The translations under genes were made by a program, and so were the position numbers. From NCBI GenBank assembly GCA_032123495.1, contig JAQBFG010000283.1, positions 1 to 9,253 on the forward strand: a stretch of 9,253 nt of DNA, read 5' to 3'. Numbering within the stretch: position 1 is the stretch's first letter; each line of letters starts with the position of its first letter. The notes below the pieces were generated by a model. It saw only the letters and a list, made by a program, of their open reading frames with translations. It was not told the origin of the DNA and made no database searches. This stretch comes from JAAERC01 sp032123495. GTDB lineage: Bacteria; Zixibacteria; MSB-5A5; GN15; PGXB01. Below, piece by piece: positions 5,841-9,253 of the stretch.

Positions 5841-6407
5841 ATGACAAAGAAGACTGGTGTGGGATTTAATATCAATAAATTGTATGGCGATTTTTTGAAC
5901 GGCGAAAAATCTGCCGAAAACAAACTTTTGAATCATTTAACTGTAAGCTTTCGCCTGTTTACCAAACATAAGATTTGGGATGAACATGATTCAGAAGAGA
6001 TTGTACAGGATGCTCTTATGACAATAATTGGCAAAAGCCGGGATATTGAGTTTGAAACCAGTTTCGCAGTATGGGCTTATCGAGTGCTGCAAAACAAAAT
6101 ACTAAACTACATATCTACCAAACAGACCCGCAAAAGACTTACCGAACAATATGGCAGCTATGACAATACTTCATCATATCAGTGCCCCGATATTGAATTG
6201 AAAATCAGACTAAGAGAATGCTTTAATAAAATTTCCAATATCAATTCTGATCACGCCAGAATATTAAATTTAAAATATCAGGGCTATTCGACTGAGGAAA
6301 TCTGCCAAACAATGAAAATTACGCCAAATAATATGTATGTTAAACTCTCCCGGGCCAGAGCGGCACTGGAAATCTGCCTGAAAGAAGGAGATAATAAAAA
6401 TGAATGA
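5841..6407 (+). CDS. ECF-type RNA polymerase sigma factor
   Basis: 188 residues, typical for the ECF (group 4) family, with only regions 2 and 4. Region 2 covers about 14-97. It includes the core-binding and -10-recognition helices DSEEIVQDALMTIIG (50-64) and TSFAVWAYRVLQNKILNYIS (73-92). Region 4 covers about 122-178 and contains a helix-turn-helix, YSTEEICQTMKITPNNMYVK followed by LSRARAAL, which would read the -35 element. A linker at about 100-120 replaces region 3. It would direct RNA polymerase to a small regulon and probably to its own operon. The ATG at 5841 has no Shine-Dalgarno in the AT-rich sequence before it, but no better in-frame start precedes region 2. Its stop overlaps the start of the next gene by eight bases (ATGAATGA), so the two are translationally coupled, as expected for a sigma/anti-sigma pair. 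The ECF subgroup cannot be named with confidence. Confidence 0.93.
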   Translation: MTKKTGVGFNINKLYGDFLNGEKSAENKLLNHLTVSFRLFTKHKIWDEHDSEEIVQDALMTIIGKSRDIEFETSFAVWAYRVLQNKILNYISTKQTRKRLTEQYGSYDNTSSYQCPDIELKIRLRECFNKISNINSDHARILNLKYQGYSTEEICQTMKITPNNMYVKLSRARAALEICLKEGDNKNE

Positions 6408-8685
6408 GTGCATCGAAAAACGTTTGGGTGACAGGCTATACGCATACGAAATCGATTTACTCAGCGATGACGAACGCGAAGAGTTTGAGATACATCTTCT
6501 TGAATGTAAATATTGTAATGATCGTGTCCATAACTTCCAGACGGCAGCAGATATAATAAAAAACGACGGGGAAATGAAGGATATTGTCGCCCGACTTGAT
6601 ACGAGCAAAAATGTTTCAAAAAAATCTTCCTTTACTTACATGAAAACTATTCTGGCTGTTGCGGCTGTTATTATTATACTGATATTGAAACCGTGGCAGA
6701 TTGAATTTCATTCAACCAAAGAAGCAAAGGCGCTGGAAAATCGCCTGGCTATTTTGCATTTTGAAAATCTCGTCATTCCCGATGACCCCAATCGAACCGG
6801 TGAAATAATTACCGATCTTCTTATTACCGACCTGTCTCAATCTGAATATATTCAGGTTCTGTCATATCAGAGATTAAATGATATTTTTAAATTAATAGGT
6901 CGGCAGGATGGAAATGGATCTTATAAGAATACCTCGTCCCGAGTGGCCGAACTGGGACAAGCCAATTGGATACTTACCGGAAAAATTCATCAGATCGAAC
7001 CTCAGTTAATAATTACGGCCCAACTAACCAATATATCTTCCGATGATATTATTCAATCTTACCAGATAGAAGCAGATACAAATGAGGATGTATTCGAACT
7101 GGTTGATAGGCTTACAAAAAATATAAAAAAGGATCTTTCCTTGCCATCGGCCGCCATGGAGGAACTGGATTCTCCTATAGCCGATGTTACCACCCATTCA
7201 CAGAAGGCCTACCTTCATTACCTGGAAGGAATTGATTTTTACTCCCGATTTTATAACAATGAGGCCAGGCGAAGTTTTGAAATGGCTTTGGAATACGATT
7301 CAACTTTTGCCATGGTCTATTATTATCTGTCATCTTTGAATAATGCTTCGGCGCGGGATCTTATATTAAAAGCAGTGGAATATTCTGACAAGATTAATAT
7401 CAAGGAACAGATATATATAAGGAGCCGCGAGGCCTCAATTTCCGGTAAAGATAGTCTGGCTATGGAGTATCTTGGGAAAATTATAAAACAATATCCTGAT
7501 GAAAAGAGGGCCTTGTATCAATTGGGAATGTATGAATATCAATATGCCGGCCCTCAACAGGCAATTGTTTTGTTTGAACAAGTGATTGGGATTGATCCGC
7601 TCGATACCAGAACCCTCAACGAATTGGCTTATATGTACAACAACGTCGGTGAATTTGACAAGGCAATTGAAACCGCAAATCGTTATATAAAGATTTCTCC
7701 CGATGATGCTAATCCATATGATACCAGGGGCGAGCTTTTTGCCAAAAATGGCAAACTTGATGAGGCGATAGAATCATATGAAAAGGCAACTTCAATAAAA
7801 CCTGATTTTGGCAATTACTATGCCATGCTTTCTTTGGGGCGGCTTTACATTTTTTCAGGCAATTACTCCAAAGCACAGGAATGTTTCCAGGAAATAATCA
7901 TTAAGGGCAATCGATTATCCCGTTCGCTGGCCCGGACATTTATGGCGACGATACCGTTATATCAAGGTAAATTGGATGAGGCCCTCAAAATATTGGAGGA
8001 TGGCATTATTGTCGATAAAATGGAATTGGCCACGGCCGGTGACAATGGTGCCGAATCATACAAGCATTATATTAAGGGCCGCATTTGCGTTGAAAAAGGC
8101 GAATTGGAAATCGCTGCGGCTGAAATTAAAGAAGCCATCAGGGTACATAATATTGTTTTCTCTGCCAATCGTCCCGCTTTCAGATGCATGTATGCTGAAG
8201 TGCTTGCAGAAGGAGGAGATTTTGAAGCCGCCGAGGAAATAATCAATGTTCTAAAGAAAGAATATCAAGCCGGGGAGAAACCTGCTCAGTCAGGATATTG
8301 GTACGCTGTAGGTAGTATTGAGTTTATAAAAGAAAATTATTGGCAAGCAGTAGAGGCTTTGAAAAAATGTGCGGCGGCTGGCCCCTATTTTGATTTTGAA
8401 ATACTTTTGGCTAAAGCCTTAGTAAAGTCGGGCGATTATAATGGGGCGATTAGTTTGTATGAGAAGCTGTTGTCTGACTATACGGTAATGTTCAGGCTGT
8501 ACCAAAGTATTGAAGCGGTGAAGGCCTATTATTATCTTGGTATTGCCTACGAAAATACAAATCAATTGGAAAAAGCAAAAAGTCAGTATAAAATATTCCT
8601 CAGCATCTGGAAAAATGCCGACTATGAATTTGATGACATAAATGATACTAAAAAGCGATTAATACTGATTAATAATGGCACCTGA
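6400..8685 (+). CDS. ZAS-type anti-sigma factor fused to TolB-like and TPR ectodomain
   Basis: 761 residues in four parts. Residues 1-70 form a zinc anti-sigma domain with H32-x3-C36-x2-C39 (HLLECKYC), which would hold the adjacent sigma factor in the cytoplasm. One membrane helix lies at about 81-97 (MKTILAVAAVIIILILKP), preceded by lysines (SKNVSKKSS), giving N-in/C-out topology. Residues about 114-250 resemble the TolB N-terminal/FlgO-like domain: LAILHFENLVIPDD, a 'LLITDLSQSEYIQVLS' helix-strand, ANWILTGKIHQIEPQLIITA. From about 265 to the end there are many TPRs, e.g. AYLHYLEGIDFYSRFYNNEA (270-289) and GKLDEAIESYEKATSIKPD (451-469). The ATG at 6400 has a good ribosome site (AAGGAG, about nine bases away) inside the sigma gene. 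The likely role is a membrane-bound regulator whose periplasmic TPR/TolB-like part senses an envelope partner or ligand and releases the sigma factor. The ligand is unknown. Typical anti-sigma factors are about 200 residues, so the ectodomain is unusually large. Confidence 0.88.
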   Translation: MNECIEKRLGDRLYAYEIDLLSDDEREEFEIHLLECKYCNDRVHNFQTAADIIKNDGEMKDIVARLDTSKNVSKKSSFTYMKTILAVAAVIIILILKPWQIEFHSTKEAKALENRLAILHFENLVIPDDPNRTGEIITDLLITDLSQSEYIQVLSYQRLNDIFKLIGRQDGNGSYKNTSSRVAELGQANWILTGKIHQIEPQLIITAQLTNISSDDIIQSYQIEADTNEDVFELVDRLTKNIKKDLSLPSAAMEELDSPIADVTTHSQKAYLHYLEGIDFYSRFYNNEARRSFEMALEYDSTFAMVYYYLSSLNNASARDLILKAVEYSDKINIKEQIYIRSREASISGKDSLAMEYLGKIIKQYPDEKRALYQLGMYEYQYAGPQQAIVLFEQVIGIDPLDTRTLNELAYMYNNVGEFDKAIETANRYIKISPDDANPYDTRGELFAKNGKLDEAIESYEKATSIKPDFGNYYAMLSLGRLYIFSGNYSKAQECFQEIIIKGNRLSRSLARTFMATIPLYQGKLDEALKILEDGIIVDKMELATAGDNGAESYKHYIKGRICVEKGELEIAAAEIKEAIRVHNIVFSANRPAFRCMYAEVLAEGGDFEAAEEIINVLKKEYQAGEKPAQSGYWYAVGSIEFIKENYWQAVEALKKCAAAGPYFDFEILLAKALVKSGDYNGAISLYEKLLSDYTVMFRLYQSIEAVKAYYYLGIAYENTNQLEKAKSQYKIFLSIWKNADYEFDDINDTKKRLILINNGT

Positions 8686-8700
8686 CGAGCCATCTTGTTT
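8675..8700 (+). terminator. Weak candidate terminator after the anti-sigma/TPR gene
   Basis: ATGGC (8675-8679) and GCCAT (8689-8693) can pair around a nine-base loop that contains the stop codon, and a T-rich stretch follows (cttgttttc). The stem is only five base pairs, so termination would be weak. The gene converges with the CPBP gene beyond, and some terminator is expected in this spacer. Confidence 0.25.
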
Positions 8701-8740
8701 TCAACATTATTTTATAAATATCTATCAAGTGATAAAATAT

Positions 8741-8763
8741 AATCCTACCTCCTCCGCTTTTTT
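8741..8763 (+). other. tRNA-Ser-like 3'-end fragment followed by a T run
   Basis: The bases aatcctacctcctccgc followed by TTTTTT read like the end of a tRNA gene. They give the tail of a T-loop (AAT), a T-stem 3' strand (CCTAC), an acceptor 3' strand (CTCCTCC) and a G discriminator typical of tRNA-Ser, then a termination-like T run. Upstream sequence (gataaaatat) contains no T-arm 5' strand, anticodon arm or variable arm, so it is not a functional tRNA. It may be an attachment-site relic or chance. The remainder of the 8686-8891 spacer has no credible gene. Confidence 0.25.
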
Positions 8764-8891
8764 ATGCCTCTCAAACAAGAAGTTTTTTTGCATGCTACTT
8801 GAGTTTGCGCCTTATAGGAGTCAATTCCAATATGGCTGACCACCCAAAACTCAACTTATGAATTGTCCATTTGACTGGGAAATTTACGGTA

Positions 8892-9253
8892 TTATTGCAA
8901 CATTTCCCGATTCCGTTCCCTAATCCAGCTCGGTTGAACAATCTGACCTCGACGCAAAGCCATTCGCCAGAACAGCCAAACAACGACCATCGGCAGTGCA
9001 ATACCCAGTAATGTGGCCTCAAGACCAAATGCTCCGCCGGTAAGCCAGTCTGGCCCGATTATACGTGGTACAATGAACGTCGAGTGACCACTAATGCCCG
9101 AGGATGACATTCCAAAGACAGCTGTTTGGAAGAAATTCCAACTGAAGTGACTGCCCCAGGCAAGCCAAATGCGTCGGGTGACAAGGAAGGCCATAATTTC
9201 AGGGAGACTGAGAAGAGTGAGGCAAAAAGTTGTCCAGATATTGGCCCCTGGAT
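8892..9253 (-). CDS. CPBP-family intramembrane protease, C-terminal part, cut by the right edge
   Basis: The frame stays open from the right edge through the ATG at 9194, so that Met is probably internal; 119 residues are visible and the TAA is at 8894-8892. The visible motif RRIWLAWGSHFSWNFFQTAVFG matches CPBP (CAAX protease and bacteriocin-processing, ABI) conserved motif 3 ('TxxLWxaiGxHfxWNf'), whose His and Asn contribute to the active site. It is followed by GPDWLTGGAFGLEATLLGIAL, common in the glycine-rich last segment of family members. The earlier EExxxR and FxxxH motifs would lie beyond the right edge. The last hydrophobic helix (about TLLGIALPMVVVWLFW) ends in a basic tail. The family comprises membrane-embedded proteases; the substrate is unknown. 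G+C is about 50-57%, well above the sigma/anti-sigma genes. Confidence 0.8.
   Translation of the reverse strand, partial: PGANIWTTFCLTLLSLPEIMAFLVTRRIWLAWGSHFSWNFFQTAVFGMSSSGISGHSTFIVPRIIGPDWLTGGAFGLEATLLGIALPMVVVWLFWRMALRRGQIVQPSWIRERNREMLQ

Noticed and set aside
5724..5936. 70-residue minus-strand frame ending in KKDSCCKI, considered as a small Cys-tailed metal protein upstream of the permease
   Set aside because: About half overlaps the well-supported sigma gene. It has no ribosome site or recognisable fold, and the Cys-Cys tail alone is weak.
8795..9028. 77-residue minus-strand frame
   Set aside because: It overlaps the CPBP gene in another frame and shows no membrane or family motif.

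Overview
The window looks like chromosomal or metagenome-assembled DNA from a Gram-negative-type bacterium of the FCB group or a related candidate phylum (Zixibacteria-, KSB1- or Latescibacterota-like). This placement is inferred. It rests on a very large secreted FG-GAP protein ending in paired 'VNILDIVYLINFKYKSGP' dockerin-like repeats, on an ECF sigma factor paired with a zinc-finger/TolB-like/TPR membrane protein, and on a bacterial M2 peptidase. No rRNA, intact tRNA, CRISPR array, transposase or integrase was seen.

Layout: the left edge (1-555, +) is the C-terminal end of an M2 (ACE-like) metallopeptidase. A 179-bp AT-rich gap follows, holding a tandem TTGTGCCA repeat, an A/C-rich tract and a fragment resembling the 3' end of a tmRNA/tRNA. 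Next are three minus-strand genes, read from right to left: an ArsP/DUF318-type permease (5671-4619), a 987-residue secreted multidomain protein (4546-1583; seven-bladed FG-GAP propeller, DJ-1/PfpI-like domain, Ig-like domain, lamin-tail domain, dockerin pair) and a frame-disrupted GH16-like gene (1524-735). Its signal peptide lies in a different frame from the glucanase fold. A 169-bp divergent spacer with a direct repeat and a palindrome separates the permease from a plus-strand pair: an ECF sigma factor (5841-6407) and, overlapping it by 8 bp, a 761-residue protein with a ZAS zinc finger, one membrane helix, a TolB-like domain and TPRs (6400-8685). The right edge (9253-8892, minus) is the C-terminal part of a CPBP-family membrane protease.

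How the genes may work together: the sigma/anti-sigma pair forms a self-contained envelope-signalling switch, with the ectodomain of the second protein as the likely sensor. It is divergent from a permease family that exports metalloids or metals, so the shared spacer could be a control region for both; this is inference. The two secreted proteins look like extracellular or surface carbohydrate/protein-interaction factors.

Sampled lines of the two edge genes are about 50% G+C, while the central block (about 735-8685) is roughly 33-45%. Both transitions lie near sequences resembling tRNA/tmRNA 3' ends. This raises the possibility that the block is a transferred island, but no recombinase is present here and the two tRNA-like ends differ from each other.
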